Shown: positions 9,034-19,173, numbered from the stretch's first letter. The stretch: 64,000 nt of DNA from Rhodothermaeota bacterium MED-G19 (GCA_002457315.1 NTKI01000005.1:1-64000), one strand, 5' to 3'. Translations and numbers: made by a program. Notes: generated by a model from the sequence alone, not told the origin.

Positions 9034-10422
9034 TTACTCGAGCGCTAAGATCATTTGATATATTCTTTCAGCATTTTCATAATCTTTCTTCTTCATGTAT
9101 GCACCTCTTAAGACTTCTAAATACTCGATGTTAGTATTATCTCTTGATATAGAAATACTTAAAACCTGAATAAGGTTATCATAATCCTCTAATATAGAAA
9201 ATATTGGATATATAGTAGCAATATCTTCATTTGATATCTCCTCCCCTTTCATATCCATATAGCTTTGTGCATAGTCTTTTGCTTCAGAAATTCTTGAGTT
9301 TCCTTCATTTTTTAATCTATCTGATTCAGATTGGTACTTATTCTTTAATGCTAAAAAGTCAAGATTTCTTTCTAAATCATAGTATGGCTTTGCATTTGCT
9401 TTATATGCATCAAGTAAGTATAAAACTGCTCTATCGTTATTTGGATCAAATTGTAATGTGGTTTTATATGACTCAATAGAGCTTTTATATACAATATCCA
9501 TTGTGTCTAATTTTTCTTTTTCTGAAAAATCATTTCTTTCTGATAAAGCTAAACCAAGATTATAATAAAGAACTGCCCTATTAAAATGTAAGCTTGGGTT
9601 TTCTGGATCCATACTTAATTGTTCATCAATTTTAATTCTAGCCTCTTCTACTTTATCTAATTGCATTGCAATATTAATCTCTACTGATGGATAATAATTA
9701 TTATCTGGGAAAAGTACTTTTGCTTTTTCAATCAACCCTAAGGTTCTTTCATAAGATTCGCATTCTGTAAAGAGATCACAGTTTTTATATAAAATATTAA
9801 TAGAATTCTGAAAAATTGTATTTGTGTTTTTATCATTTAATATATTCATGCTCATTAACCTATCATAGTATGATAATGCAACACTATATTTTTGTAATTG
9901 TTCTGAAACATATCCCCCATATAATAAGCCTAAGGTATCGTTTGGGTTTACTCTTAATGAATTAAAAAAGGCATCATATGCAGACTCATAATCTGGCTCT
10001 CCTGTGCCTTGAAGAGACAGTATTGCATTGTTAACAAAATGAGATGACAAATTTTGTCTTCCAGCAGTCATATTTTGAATTATATTAAAATCTTTAGTTG
10101 GCACTTCAGTTCCAATTTTATCGTATGCTTCAATTGACTTTTCAATTGCTTCACTATCAATATCAGAATAACCTTTAGCTATTGCTGCATAGACATCTCC
10201 CCTTATCAACCATGTGTTTGGTTTTTGTTTTTGTTTATCTAATAATATTGCTGCATCTATCTCGCCTTTTGCATTAATCAACAACCCCCTTATCTCACTT
10301 TCATTTGATTTTAAAGCAGACTTGTCTAATAAGGATTTAGCTTTTCCTGGATTACCCTTGTACTGAGAAAAGCCTATAAATGATATATTGATTAGTAATA
10401 GTAGTAATAATAACTTTTTCAT
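9034..10422 (-). CDS. Secreted tetratricopeptide-repeat protein
   Basis: Signal peptide (MKKLLLLLLLINISFIGFSQ) followed by helical repeats of TPR type throughout, for example ALSYYDRLMSM, LHFNRAVLYYNLGLAL and SYKTTLQFDPNNDRAVLYLLDAY, ending with KKDYENAERIYQMIL. TPR solenoids bind other proteins; this family of periplasmic 460-residue TPR proteins is common in Bacteroidota and has no defined role. It lies downstream of gyrA with a 38-base gap and may be co-transcribed with it. Coding is certain; function is unknown. Confidence 0.8.
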   Translation of the reverse strand: MKKLLLLLLLINISFIGFSQYKGNPGKAKSLLDKSALKSNESEIRGLLINAKGEIDAAILLDKQKQKPNTWLIRGDVYAAIAKGYSDIDSEAIEKSIEAYDKIGTEVPTKDFNIIQNMTAGRQNLSSHFVNNAILSLQGTGEPDYESAYDAFFNSLRVNPNDTLGLLYGGYVSEQLQKYSVALSYYDRLMSMNILNDKNTNTIFQNSINILYKNCDLFTECESYERTLGLIEKAKVLFPDNNYYPSVEINIAMQLDKVEEARIKIDEQLSMDPENPSLHFNRAVLYYNLGLALSERNDFSEKEKLDTMDIVYKSSIESYKTTLQFDPNNDRAVLYLLDAYKANAKPYYDLERNLDFLALKNKYQSESDRLKNEGNSRISEAKDYAQSYMDMKGEEISNEDIATIYPIFSILEDYDNLIQVLSISISRDNTNIEYLEVLRGAYMKKKDYENAERIYQMILALE

Positions 10423-10460
10423 TCTTTAAATATTTTATATCTACAAATTTAAAAAAAAAA

Positions 10461-12926
10461 TTATTCTTCTTCATCTATGATCTCAATCTTTGCAACAGAT
10501 GATATTTCGTCACCATCAGATAATTTTATCAATTTAACACCTTGAGTTGCTCTACCCATAACCCTAATGTTCTCATCTGTTATTGAAGTTCTTATAGTTA
10601 TACCTGACTTATTGATTATCATTAACTGATCATTAGTTTTCACCTCTTTAATGGAGACTAAATTTCCTGTCTTTTCAGTAATTTTTAGTGTCATAACTCC
10701 CTTTCCTCCTCTTTTTGTAACTCTATAGTCACCAATTGAAGATCTTTTACCAAATCCGTTTTTAGATACAACAAGTAAATCAGAGTCATCTCTTGTGACA
10801 CATACCATACCTATTGCCCTATCATTATCATTTTCTAGTCTAACACCCCTTACTCCTGAAGCTGTTCTTCCCATAGGTCTCACATTACTTTCATGAAAAT
10901 TAATGGCTTTGCCAGATCTTTTAGCAATAATAATATGATTGTCACCATTAGTTAATTTAACATCTAATAATCTATCATTTTCTCTAATTGTTATTGCGTT
11001 AATTCCGTTTACTCTTGGTCTTGAGTATGCTTCTAATTTAGTTTTCTTTATTACACCACCCTCAGTACACATAACTATATAATTGTTTTCTAAATACTCT
11101 TCCTCTGAAAGGTTGTTTATATTTATTACAGATCTTATGGAATCTCCAGGCTCAATATTAATAATATTCTGAACAGCTCTTCCTTTTGATACTTTAGAAC
11201 CCTCTGGTATTTCCCATACCTTCTTCCAAAATACTTTACCAAATTCGGTAAAAATAAGTAAGTAATTGTGTGTTGATGCAATAAATAGATGCTCATTAAA
11301 ATCATCATCTTTAGTCTTAACTCCCCTAGCACCTACTCCACCTCTACTTTGAGTTCTATATTCATCTAATGAAGTTCTTTTAACATAACCCTGGTGAGAA
11401 AATGTGATTACCATATCTTCATCCGGAATCATATCTTCAACTGTAAATTCTGCAGCAGAGTGCTCAATTTCAGATCTTCTATCATCGCCGTAACGTTCTT
11501 TAACCTCTTTAAGCTCACTCTTAATTATTTCCATCCTTTTTCCTTTATCAGACAAGATGTCTTTAAGGGACTCAATAAGTTTATTAAGATCTTCATTTTC
11601 TTTAAGTATTTTATCTCTTTCTAATCCAGTTAATTTCTGAAGTCTCATTTCTAGGATAGCCTTTGCTTGAATTTCTGATAATTTATATTTAGAAATTAAA
11701 CCATTTCTAGCCTCTTCTGGACTTTTTGACTTTTTGATAAGATCTATTACGTCATCTATATTATCTAAGGCAATTATGTAACCTTGTAGGATATGGGATC
11801 TCTTTTCCGCTTCTTTTAGTTCATGCTCAGTTCTTCTTGTAACAACCTCATGCCTGTGTTCTACATAATATTGAATTAGTTCTCTAAGGTTTAATATTTT
11901 AGGTCTTCCCTTTACAAGTGCTACATTATTAACACCAAATGAAGATTGTAACTGAGTATACTTATATAAATTATTGAGAACGACATTAGGTATAGCATCT
12001 CTTTTCAGATCATATATAATTCTTAAACCATTTCTATCAGACTCATCTCTTATATCACTTATTCCTTCAATTTTCTTTTCATTAACAAGATAAGCAGTTT
12101 TTTCAATCATTGAGGCTTTATTAACCATATATGGTATTTCAGAAACAATAATTTGATCTTTTTCATTATCATTAATCTCAATGCTTGCTTTAGCTCTAAT
12201 TATAACCCTACCCTTACCTGTTTCAAAAGCAGACTTAACACCTTGATAACCATATATAATACCTCCTGTTGGAAAATCAGGTGCTTTTATGAATGTCATT
12301 AAGTCTTCGATAGAACAATCATTATTTTCTATGTAGTGAATAGTCCCGTCAATTACTTCTGATAAATTGTGAGGAGCCATATTTGTAGCCATCCCGACAG
12401 CAATACCACTAGATCCATTTACAAGTAAATTTGGAAATTTAGATGGCAAAACAGTTGGTTCTTTTAAGGTATCATCGTAATTTGGTTGAAAATCAACTGT
12501 ATCTTTATTTATATCAGACAGTAATTCATCAGAAATCCTTTGCAATTTAGCTTCTGTGTAACGCATTGCTGCAGGTGAATCACCATCAACTGAACCAAAA
12601 TTACCTTGACCATGAACCAAAATATATCTAAGTGACCAATGTTGCGCCATTCTAACCATTGTCTCATAGACAGATGAGTCACCATGTGGATGATATTTAC
12701 CCATCACATCACCGACTATTCTTCCTGACTTTTTAAAACTTTTATTATAATTAACTCCCATTTCAAGCATTCCATATAAAACTCGTCTATGAACTGGCTT
12801 TAAACCATCTCTAACATCTGGCAATGCTCTTGAGACAATAACAGACATCGAATAATCGATGTATGCACCCTTCATTTCCTCCTCAATATTGATTGGAATT
12901 ATGTTTTGATCTTTATCTTCTACCAT
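10461..12926 (-). CDS. gyrA: DNA gyrase subunit A
   Basis: Breaks and rejoins DNA strands in the A2B2 gyrase that introduces negative supercoils. The catalytic tyrosine is Y123 in AAMRYTE. The quinolone region reads HGDSSVYE, with S84 at the position of E. coli Ser83 (sensitive type) and E88 at the Asp87 position. The C-terminal pinwheel has the expected repeats ([32 protein letters not shown]). The GyrA box keeps RGGKG but has Thr-Lys instead of Gln-Arg before it. Length 821 is normal, with an acidic DEEE end. It stands 65 bases from rpe on the same strand. Confidence 0.97.
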   Translation of the reverse strand: MVEDKDQNIIPINIEEEMKGAYIDYSMSVIVSRALPDVRDGLKPVHRRVLYGMLEMGVNYNKSFKKSGRIVGDVMGKYHPHGDSSVYETMVRMAQHWSLRYILVHGQGNFGSVDGDSPAAMRYTEAKLQRISDELLSDINKDTVDFQPNYDDTLKEPTVLPSKFPNLLVNGSSGIAVGMATNMAPHNLSEVIDGTIHYIENNDCSIEDLMTFIKAPDFPTGGIIYGYQGVKSAFETGKGRVIIRAKASIEINDNEKDQIIVSEIPYMVNKASMIEKTAYLVNEKKIEGISDIRDESDRNGLRIIYDLKRDAIPNVVLNNLYKYTQLQSSFGVNNVALVKGRPKILNLRELIQYYVEHRHEVVTRRTEHELKEAEKRSHILQGYIIALDNIDDVIDLIKKSKSPEEARNGLISKYKLSEIQAKAILEMRLQKLTGLERDKILKENEDLNKLIESLKDILSDKGKRMEIIKSELKEVKERYGDDRRSEIEHSAAEFTVEDMIPDEDMVITFSHQGYVKRTSLDEYRTQSRGGVGARGVKTKDDDFNEHLFIASTHNYLLIFTEFGKVFWKKVWEIPEGSKVSKGRAVQNIINIEPGDSIRSVININNLSEEEYLENNYIVMCTEGGVIKKTKLEAYSRPRVNGINAITIRENDRLLDVKLTNGDNHIIIAKRSGKAINFHESNVRPMGRTASGVRGVRLENDNDRAIGMVCVTRDDSDLLVVSKNGFGKRSSIGDYRVTKRGGKGVMTLKITEKTGNLVSIKEVKTNDQLMIINKSGITIRTSITDENIRVMGRATQGVKLIKLSDGDEISSVAKIEIIDEEE

Positions 12927-12990
12927 TGAAAAAATTGATTGATTTTTATAATGTAAATATACTTATTTTTAGATCAAAAAAGTAAGATTT

Positions 12991-13632
12991 TCAATGAATT
13001 AAGAGTGATTTAATAGAGTGATTTAAATTATTAGATTTCACCAAATAACTCCCGGAAACTAAGATGTCTGCACCTGCATTTAATAAGTCTTTGGAGTTAG
13101 TGTTATTTACACCACCGTCAACAGAAATGAGAAAATTATTTTTATTTTTTCTTTCATTCAAAGCTTTAACCTTATCAACTGTATTAATTATAAATCTTTG
13201 ACCTCCTTGACCAGGATTTACAGACATTACTAATACAATATCTATCTCATCTAATATGTCATATATTTCTGATATTTTGGTGTCTGGGTTGATAGCTACA
13301 CCAACATTAATTTTATGTTTTTTTATCTTATTTATAGAAGCCATTAAGTTTGAATTATTTTCAAAGTGAATAGTAATGGTATCGGGATTATATTTTGTAT
13401 AAGAATCTATTTTGTCTAATGGATCATTAACCATGAGATGAATATCGTACTTAAGATCAGTTAAGAGAGATATTTTGTTTAAATCAAATAGCTTTTCAGT
13501 ATTATTTTCTACAAATTTTCCATCCATAATATCAATATGAATGAAATCAACTTTATTCTCATTAATTTTTTTAATTTCTGAGGTAATATTTCCAAAATCA
13601 CAATCGAGTATAGAGATAGAAACTTTAGTCAT
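12991..13632 (-). CDS. rpe: Ribulose-phosphate 3-epimerase
   Basis: Interconverts ribulose 5-phosphate and xylulose 5-phosphate in the pentose-phosphate pathway. TIM-barrel signatures are all present: SILDCDF at the start, HIDIMDGKFV, IHLMV, the SVNPGQGGQ phosphate region and the SVDGGVN metal/active-site strand. Length 213 is typical. Its start overlaps the end of mnmA by 8 bases, so the two are translationally coupled even though they are not related in function. The product works with the Zwf, Pgl and Gnd enzymes coded at the right end of this window. Confidence 0.95.
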   Translation of the reverse strand: MTKVSISILDCDFGNITSEIKKINENKVDFIHIDIMDGKFVENNTEKLFDLNKISLLTDLKYDIHLMVNDPLDKIDSYTKYNPDTITIHFENNSNLMASINKIKKHKINVGVAINPDTKISEIYDILDEIDIVLVMSVNPGQGGQRFIINTVDKVKALNERKNKNNFLISVDGGVNNTNSKDLLNAGADILVSGSYLVKSNNLNHSIKSLLIH

Positions 13633-14767
13633 GTGAAGATACTTTTCTGATGTTATTTAATTTATTCTGGTGAAAACTTGATTTAATCCATCCACCACCT
13701 ATCACGTCATTGTTTTCATAAAATACGGCAGCTTGGCCTGGAGAAATAGCACTCACCCCATTGCCAAAATATACTTTTATAGTATCATCAACCTGTTCTA
13801 TCACTGAAGGGTTACCAATATCATTATATCTAACCTTTGTATGGGAATCCATTCTATTAATTATTTTATCATATTTCATGAAATTTAACTTGTTTACGTA
13901 CATTCCATCTCTCTTCAACTCATCAAATGATCCTATAGTAACTTCATTTTTTTTACTATCAATTTTAGTAACATATGCTGGATATCCTAGGGCTAACCCA
14001 AGACCTTTCCTTTGACCGATTGTATAAAATGGGTACCCTTCATGTTCACCAATTACAGATCCATTTTCATCAATATACTTTCCTTTTCCAACTTTATCAT
14101 TTATGTTTTCTACCCTATTTTTTAGAAAGTTTCTATAATCATTATCTGGGACAAAGCAGATCTCATAAGATTCAGACTTTTTAACAAGATTATTATATCC
14201 AGCATTTTTCGCAATATTTCTTATTTCATTCTTTTTTAAATTCCCAAGTGGAAAAATAGTTCTAGAAAGATTTTTTTGACTTATACCCCATAGAGCATAT
14301 GATTGATCCTTATTTATGTCTTTGCCCTTAGAAACAAAAAATCTATTGTCATCTGATTTATTAATTTTAGCATAATGACCAGTAGCAATAAACTCACAAT
14401 CAAGTTTATCAGCTCTTTTGAGTAGTGCTTCCCATTTAATATGTGTATTACATAAAACACATGGGTTTGGAGTTCTTCCCCTCATATATTCATCAGTAAA
14501 ATAATCTATTACATAATCTCCAAATTCAGATCGGATATCTAAAATATTATGATGAAAACCTAAGTCAACAGCAATATTTCTAGCATCATTAATAGAGTCC
14601 AAGCTACAACACCCAGTTTCTTTATTAGAAGAACCCGAAGACTCGTAATCCCATGTCTTCATGGTTAGTCCTATAACTTCATAACCCTGTTCTTTTAAAA
14701 GTATTGCAGTAACAGAACTATCTATGCCACCACTCATTGCTACAAGAACTTTACCATGTTTACTCAT
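13625..14767 (-). CDS. mnmA: tRNA-uridine 2-sulfurtransferase
   Basis: Thiolates U34 of tRNA-Lys, -Glu and -Gln. The PP-loop motif SGGIDSS (residues 13-19) binds ATP; NPCVLCN contains the first catalytic cysteine, and YEICFVPD carries the second. The CCSLDSINDAR block typical of Bacteroidota MnmA is present, as is the C-terminal beta-barrel ending ISPGQAAVFYE. Length 380 is usual. It is transcribed from a compact divergent promoter that overlaps a perfect palindrome (14786-14801) and overlaps rpe downstream. Its partner in wobble modification, MnmE, is coded at 40304 in the same window. Confidence 0.96.
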   Translation of the reverse strand: MSKHGKVLVAMSGGIDSSVTAILLKEQGYEVIGLTMKTWDYESSGSSNKETGCCSLDSINDARNIAVDLGFHHNILDIRSEFGDYVIDYFTDEYMRGRTPNPCVLCNTHIKWEALLKRADKLDCEFIATGHYAKINKSDDNRFFVSKGKDINKDQSYALWGISQKNLSRTIFPLGNLKKNEIRNIAKNAGYNNLVKKSESYEICFVPDNDYRNFLKNRVENINDKVGKGKYIDENGSVIGEHEGYPFYTIGQRKGLGLALGYPAYVTKIDSKKNEVTIGSFDELKRDGMYVNKLNFMKYDKIINRMDSHTKVRYNDIGNPSVIEQVDDTIKVYFGNGVSAISPGQAAVFYENNDVIGGGWIKSSFHQNKLNNIRKVSSHD

Positions 14768-14785
14768 AATTGAACTCTTTGTGTT

Positions 14786-14801
14786 TATTTTTGCAAAAAT
14801 A
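14786..14801. promoter_or_regulatory. Palindromic divergent promoter core (mnmA / TrpF-like)
   Basis: The 16 bases TATTTTTGCAAAAATA form a perfect inverted repeat in the 58-base gap between the divergent genes. Each arm matches the Bacteroidota -7 element TAnnTTTG, one on each strand. On the minus strand a TTG lies 22 bases upstream, a fitting -33 element for mnmA. On the plus strand the -33 match is weaker. This is sequence reading only; start sites are not known. Confidence 0.5.
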
Positions 14802-14825
14802 ATTTATTTATAAACAGTTTAAACA

Positions 14826-15431
14826 ATGTCACTAAAGTATTTTGTACATGTTAGCTCAATTACTAACTTAAGTGATGCAAGATATTGTTCGGGAATGATG
14901 GTGAATTCTCTCGGATTTGATTTAGATGAAAACTCAAATAATAAACTTTCAACAGAAAATATTAATGAGATATGTGCATGGGTTAATGGTGTCGATTTTG
15001 TAGGTGAATTTAATAATTCATCATCTAATTACATCAACGATATACTTAATAAGATAAATTTTGAATATATATCAATAAATATTAATAAATCTATTAAAAA
15101 CATAGATTTTGACAATAAAAGAATATTAATATCAATACCTGATCCAAAACTTATAACAAGTAAGATAAATGATCATTTAATGAGTTTTTTTCCTGATTCA
15201 AGAACTATTATTATTGACAATATGAATAAAAAATCAATAAGCAAATTAGACATACTAGATAATAATTATGATATTATTATAAATCCACTTGATAATATTA
15301 ATACTACAAAATCTTTTTTAGATAAATTCAACTTAGGTTTATTATTAAAAGGATCTCAAGAAATAAAGCCTGGATATAAAGACTATGATTCAATTTCAGA
15401 TTATTTAGAAGCTATTGATGAATCATTTTAG
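14826..15431 (+). CDS. Phosphoribosylanthranilate isomerase-like protein lacking catalytic Cys
   Basis: 201 residues related to TrpF. The N-terminus reads VHVSSITNLSDARYCSGM, matching the TrpF start VKICGITNLSDAR but with Ser where the catalytic Cys should be. The C-terminal block (GSQEIKPGYKDYDSISDYLEAI) matches the TrpF phosphate region, while the GGTG phosphate loop is missing. The protein probably keeps the barrel fold but not isomerase activity. It is transcribed alone from the promoter shared with mnmA, and its end overlaps the convergent trmB by 9 bases. A binding or regulatory role is possible; none can be proved here. Confidence 0.7.
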   Translation: MSLKYFVHVSSITNLSDARYCSGMMVNSLGFDLDENSNNKLSTENINEICAWVNGVDFVGEFNNSSSNYINDILNKINFEYISININKSIKNIDFDNKRILISIPDPKLITSKINDHLMSFFPDSRTIIIDNMNKKSISKLDILDNNYDIIINPLDNINTTKSFLDKFNLGLLLKGSQEIKPGYKDYDSISDYLEAIDESF

Positions 15432-16070
15432 ACACTCACAGAATTTTATAGTTTTTCCCTGATTTAAAAATTTTTTCTCATATTTAGTTTTTACACCTTT
15501 TACATATTCGAAATCAGGAGAAGAATATAGATCATCTGTATACTTTAATTTTTTGAATTTAGAATCTTTAATCTGATCAATGGAATAATTAAATAAATCT
15601 TTATCATCAGTTTTTAACATAAGTTTTCCTCCATTTATTATTATCTCATGGTATGAGTCTAAAAATCTTAAGTTAGTTAGTCTTTTTTTAACATCTCTTT
15701 TCTTAGGTCTTGGGTCAGGGAATGAAACTATAATCTCTTCAACTTCATTTACTTCAAAATAATCAAGGATATTTTCTATTTGAATTCTTAAAAATAATGC
15801 GTTTTTAACATTATTTTTTTCTAAATACTTAGCTCCTTTCCATAATCTTGAACCTTTTATGTCTATTCCTATAAAATTACAGTTTTGGTGAACTGATGAA
15901 TTTGATAATGTGTATTCTCCATTTCCACAACCCAATTCTAAAAATATAGGATTGTTGTTATTAAAAAGTTTTTTCCAGTTTCCTTTAGTCTTATCAAATA
16001 ATGATTTTCCTTCTTGAATTATATAGTTTGAATTTTTATTGTACGCGTATCTCTCTAACTTATTTTTCAT
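15423..16070 (-). CDS. trmB: tRNA (guanine-N7-)-methyltransferase
   Basis: Methylates G46 of tRNA using S-adenosylmethionine. The SAM-binding motif LELGCGNGEY (residues about 43-52) is followed by FIGIDIKGSR, then the family signature SFPDPRPKKRDVKKRL with the catalytic Asp and substrate-binding Arg/Lys, and GGKLMLKTDD. Length 215 is normal. It is the last gene of the nine-gene minus-strand operon and overlaps folC upstream by 11 bases. Assignment is firm. Confidence 0.95.
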   Translation of the reverse strand: MKNKLERYAYNKNSNYIIQEGKSLFDKTKGNWKKLFNNNNPIFLELGCGNGEYTLSNSSVHQNCNFIGIDIKGSRLWKGAKYLEKNNVKNALFLRIQIENILDYFEVNEVEEIIVSFPDPRPKKRDVKKRLTNLRFLDSYHEIIINGGKLMLKTDDKDLFNYSIDQIKDSKFKKLKYTDDLYSSPDFEYVKGVKTKYEKKFLNQGKTIKFCECLK

Positions 16071-17334
16071 TTAATTCAGAAATTAAAAACAAACTTCCAC
16101 CAATAAAAATCAAATCATCTGATTTGGCTATTTTTCTGCAATGCTCAATTGACTCATTTATATTCCTATATACCTTACAATTAAATTTATTTTTTTTTAA
16201 CATTTTACATAATTCATTTTTATTTTTTGCTCTTTCTACGCTTGGCTCAGTAACTATGTAATTGTAGTTTTTTGGGAGAGTAGATATAATTTTTTCCCAA
16301 TCTTTTTCTTTCACCCCACCTATAATAAAATAAATAGTTTTAAAATCAAATGAATTAATTTCTTTTATAACTGCTTTAAAACCATCATAATTATGGCAGC
16401 CATCTGATATTATTGTAGGGTGTTTTGAGATAACATTCCATCTTCCCAACACTTTGAATTTATTATTAATTTTTAACTTATTATTAGTTTTTATATTAAA
16501 ATGCTTTTTAATATAAAAAAAGACTACTAGTGAAGAATAAATATTTTTTAAATAATATTCTGTAGGATTAGAAAGGTTGATTTTATAAGTGTCTTCTTTG
16601 TAAAAGACATTAATTTTTCTCTTTTTTAAAGACTTAGAGATGGTTTTTATTTGAATCTCATCGGAACTATAAATTAGTTTTGTGTTACTTTTAATACATT
16701 CATCTTCAAATATATTATCTATATTATTTTGAGTCTCCCCCTTAATAAAAGTCATCCCATTTTTTATAATCCCTGATTTTTCATGAGCTATTTCTGAAAG
16801 TTTTTTTCCTAAAATATTTTGATGATCATAACCCACATTTGTAACTAAACCAACCAATGGATCAATAATATTTGTAGAATCTAGCCTTCCACCTAAACCC
16901 ACTTCAATAATTGCTATGTCTACATTCTTTCTTTTAAAATATTCAAATGCCATTATGGTTGATGTCTCAAAAAATGAAGGTTTTAATTTATTGAAAAATT
17001 TAAAATTTGAGCTAATGAATTTCTTTATGAATTTCTTTTTAATTTTCTTTCCATTTACCTGGATTCTTTCTCGATAATCAAAGACATGAGGTGATGAGAA
17101 AAGACCAACTTTTAAGTTGATGTTTTCACATAAATTAGCAATTGTAGCGGAAGTAGTGCCCTTACCGTTAGTTCCTCCGATATGAATTGACTTAAACTTG
17201 TTTTGTGGGTTATTAAATTTATTACATAATAACTTAATATTATGAAGACCTGGCCTTATAGCTGAATCACCAACCTTTTGATAATTTGGTAAATTCTTTA
17301 ATAGAAACTCTAAAGCTTCATTATAATTCATCAA
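16060..17334 (-). CDS. folC: Dihydrofolate / folylpolyglutamate synthase
   Basis: Adds glutamate to dihydropteroate and folates. The P-loop GGTNGKGTTSA (about residues 53-63) is followed by the Omega-loop region FSSPHVFDYRERIQVNG, the IIEVGLGGRLDSTN and GLVTNVGYDH blocks, and a C-terminal ligase domain with SDGCHNYDGFKA. All are diagnostic of the Mur-ligase-like FolC family; length 424 is usual. It overlaps tonB by 4 bases and trmB by 11. The exbB-exbD-tonB-folC order is familiar to me from Flavobacteriia. Confidence 0.95.
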   Translation of the reverse strand: MMNYNEALEFLLKNLPNYQKVGDSAIRPGLHNIKLLCNKFNNPQNKFKSIHIGGTNGKGTTSATIANLCENINLKVGLFSSPHVFDYRERIQVNGKKIKKKFIKKFISSNFKFFNKLKPSFFETSTIMAFEYFKRKNVDIAIIEVGLGGRLDSTNIIDPLVGLVTNVGYDHQNILGKKLSEIAHEKSGIIKNGMTFIKGETQNNIDNIFEDECIKSNTKLIYSSDEIQIKTISKSLKKRKINVFYKEDTYKINLSNPTEYYLKNIYSSLVVFFYIKKHFNIKTNNKLKINNKFKVLGRWNVISKHPTIISDGCHNYDGFKAVIKEINSFDFKTIYFIIGGVKEKDWEKIISTLPKNYNYIVTEPSVERAKNKNELCKMLKKNKFNCKVYRNINESIEHCRKIAKSDDLIFIGGSLFLISELNEK

Positions 17335-18101
17335 TTATTCTTTATAAGAAATGTGATTTTGCCTTTTGATAATTCTGCAGGATTATTATTGTTTGTTGGG
17401 CTAAATGTTAACTTATAAATTTCTTCTCTATAAATATTTTCAACATTAGGGCTTAAAGTAGTCTCTAGTGTCTTTAATCCAACTATTTCACCGTAATAAT
17501 CAACAATTATCTCAAAAACTATTTTTCCACTTTCTCTACTATTATCTAATGGATTAGGTTCAATGTCCCACACCCAACCCTGCATCTCTAGAGAAGAGCC
17601 TTTTGAACCTGACGATGAATTGGGTTTTTTATTAAATAATGCTCTTTCATCAATAATTTTATCTTTTGATTCAGCTGTTTTATCATTATTCAAATCAGAT
17701 TCAGAATTTTCAGATGTCTTCTCTTCTATAATGTTTTCATTTTCATTAACTAGAGTTGGTTCAGATTCAAATTCATTTTCTACATCTGATTTTACGGTCT
17801 CAATCTCAAGTATTTCATCAGAATCATCAGCAGCAACAGCTTCCTCTGAAATTTCTTCTTCTATAATATCTTCATCAGATGGTTCTATTATATCTTCAAA
17901 ATCTTCATCAGATTCATTTAACAACTCTGTAGACTCTGATAATTCTGAGGTTTCAAAACCTAATTCTATCCCGTATTCTTCAGGAGGAGGATATGTTTCT
18001 TTCCAAGCAACAATTATCATCAGTAATAAAAAGAAAATTACATTAGTGGTTACAGTAAGCCAGAATGCCTTTCTTTTTAAATCCTTATTATTTTTCATCA
18101 T
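17331..18101 (-). CDS. tonB: TonB-type energy transducer
   Basis: One N-terminal membrane anchor (residues about 12-33), then a long Glu/Asp/Ser-rich linker (about 45-165) that replaces the usual Pro-rich spacer, and a C-terminal TonB domain (VIVDYYGEIVGLKTLET to ITFLIKNN). The C-terminal domain should reach across the periplasm and pull on an outer-membrane protein using force from ExbB/ExbD, coded just upstream with 4-base overlaps. The highly acidic linker is unusual compared with classical TonB. The partner is likely the barrel protein of the same operon, by inference from gene order. Confidence 0.85.
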   Translation of the reverse strand: MMKNNKDLKRKAFWLTVTTNVIFFLLLMIIVAWKETYPPPEEYGIELGFETSELSESTELLNESDEDFEDIIEPSDEDIIEEEISEEAVAADDSDEILEIETVKSDVENEFESEPTLVNENENIIEEKTSENSESDLNNDKTAESKDKIIDERALFNKKPNSSSGSKGSSLEMQGWVWDIEPNPLDNSRESGKIVFEIIVDYYGEIVGLKTLETTLSPNVENIYREEIYKLTFSPTNNNNPAELSKGKITFLIKNN

Positions 18102-18490
18102 TTTTTAGGTGTTGATGCGATTGATACTTTAGCCTCGAGAGAGGTTGCTATTCCAGCTACGTTAACCAAATGCTCAACAGGCACATCTTTATCACAGTGT
18201 AATACAACTAACCCTTCTTCCTCCCCTATCTCATTTCTCAAAACCATCTCAAGATTATCAATAGATGTTTCATTTTCATTAACAAAGTATCTTAAATCAT
18301 TTGTAATAGTAACTGATACCTTTTGAATAACGATTGAAGAAGATTTACTTGAGGGTAAATTTACTGGTAAACCGGATGGTGTTACGAAAGATGCTGTCAA
18401 CATAAAAAATATAAGTAAAAGAAAAATTATATCTGTCATTGATGACATACTAAACAAAGGATTAATTTTATTAGTGGTCTTTAAATTCAT
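18098..18490 (-). CDS. exbD: ExbD/TolR-type biopolymer transport protein
   Basis: 130 residues with an N-terminal membrane helix (MTDIIFLLLIFFMLTASF) containing the conserved Asp that carries protons, and a periplasmic domain ending ATSLEAKVSIASTPKK. The MSSMTDIIFLLLIFFML stretch is diagnostic. It forms the proton-driven motor with ExbB. It overlaps exbB and tonB by 4 bases each (start-stop overlap), which points to fixed-ratio translation. Assignment is firm at family level; whether the motor serves nutrient uptake or a Tol-like envelope task is open. Confidence 0.93.
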   Translation of the reverse strand: MNLKTTNKINPLFSMSSMTDIIFLLLIFFMLTASFVTPSGLPVNLPSSKSSSIVIQKVSVTITNDLRYFVNENETSIDNLEMVLRNEIGEEEGLVVLHCDKDVPVEHLVNVAGIATSLEAKVSIASTPKK

Positions 18491-19173
18491 TCTTTAGATT
18501 GTAATGTTTCAATAAACTCAATTGTCGTATATTCCATTTTGTGAATTAACTTTTCAACTCTAGAAACAAGATAATTATATGCTAGATAAGCTACAATTCC
18601 AACAAATAAGCCAGCAGCAGTAGTTAGCATAGCCTCATAAATACCACTTGATAATAGTTTAGGACTAACAGCTCCCTCTTCCTCTGCAATAGATATAAAT
18701 GCTTGAATCATACCAGTAACAGTTCCTAAAAACCCCATCATTGGAGCAGCTCCTGATATAGTTGCTAATAAACTTAAGTTTTTTTCTAAATTATAAATTT
18801 CAATTTTCCCGACATTTTCAATTGAAGATTCTATATTCTTAAGAGAAGTGTTGAGTTTATTTAAGCCTTTAAGAATCATTCTAGAAACTGGATTATTGGT
18901 GTCTTGACATATTAATTTTGCACCGTTAATATCATCATTCTTAACTCTATTTATAATTTCATCTGTAAATCCTTTAGGAGATTTAGATTCTCTGTTAATT
19001 ACCAATACTTTTTCTATTAAAATATAAATGCTTATCACAAACAGGAAAAGTATTGGAATCATCATGAAACCACCTTTAAATAATAACTCCATCACTGTTA
19101 TTTCTTCTTGAGATACAAGATTTAATGTTGAGTCACTGTTTAATATTTGTAGTATTAGTGTTTTAGAATCCAT
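18487..19173 (-). CDS. exbB: ExbB/TolQ/MotA-family proton channel
   Basis: Inner-membrane motor protein. Three membrane segments are visible: about residues 34-54 (MMIPILFLFVISIYILIEKV), 131-152 (LLATISGAAPMMGFLGTVTGMI, the family core) and 177-200. The GAAPMMGFLGTVTGMIQAF motif is diagnostic. Its start overlaps the SPOR gene by 19 bases. Length 228 fits ExbB. Works with ExbD and TonB from the same operon. Confidence 0.93.
   Translation of the reverse strand: MDSKTLILQILNSDSTLNLVSQEEITVMELLFKGGFMMIPILFLFVISIYILIEKVLVINRESKSPKGFTDEIINRVKNDDINGAKLICQDTNNPVSRMILKGLNKLNTSLKNIESSIENVGKIEIYNLEKNLSLLATISGAAPMMGFLGTVTGMIQAFISIAEEEGAVSPKLLSSGIYEAMLTTAAGLFVGIVAYLAYNYLVSRVEKLIHKMEYTTIEFIETLQSKE

Noticed and set aside
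13975-14184. Plus-strand frame inside mnmA
   Set aside because: It lies wholly within the strongly supported mnmA frame on the other strand and has no promoter or protein-like pattern of its own.
17563-18108. 181-codon Ser-rich plus-strand frame opposite tonB
   Set aside because: It is the antisense of the acidic Glu/Asp linker of TonB (GAA/GAT codons read as TTC/ATC), so the composition is a by-product.
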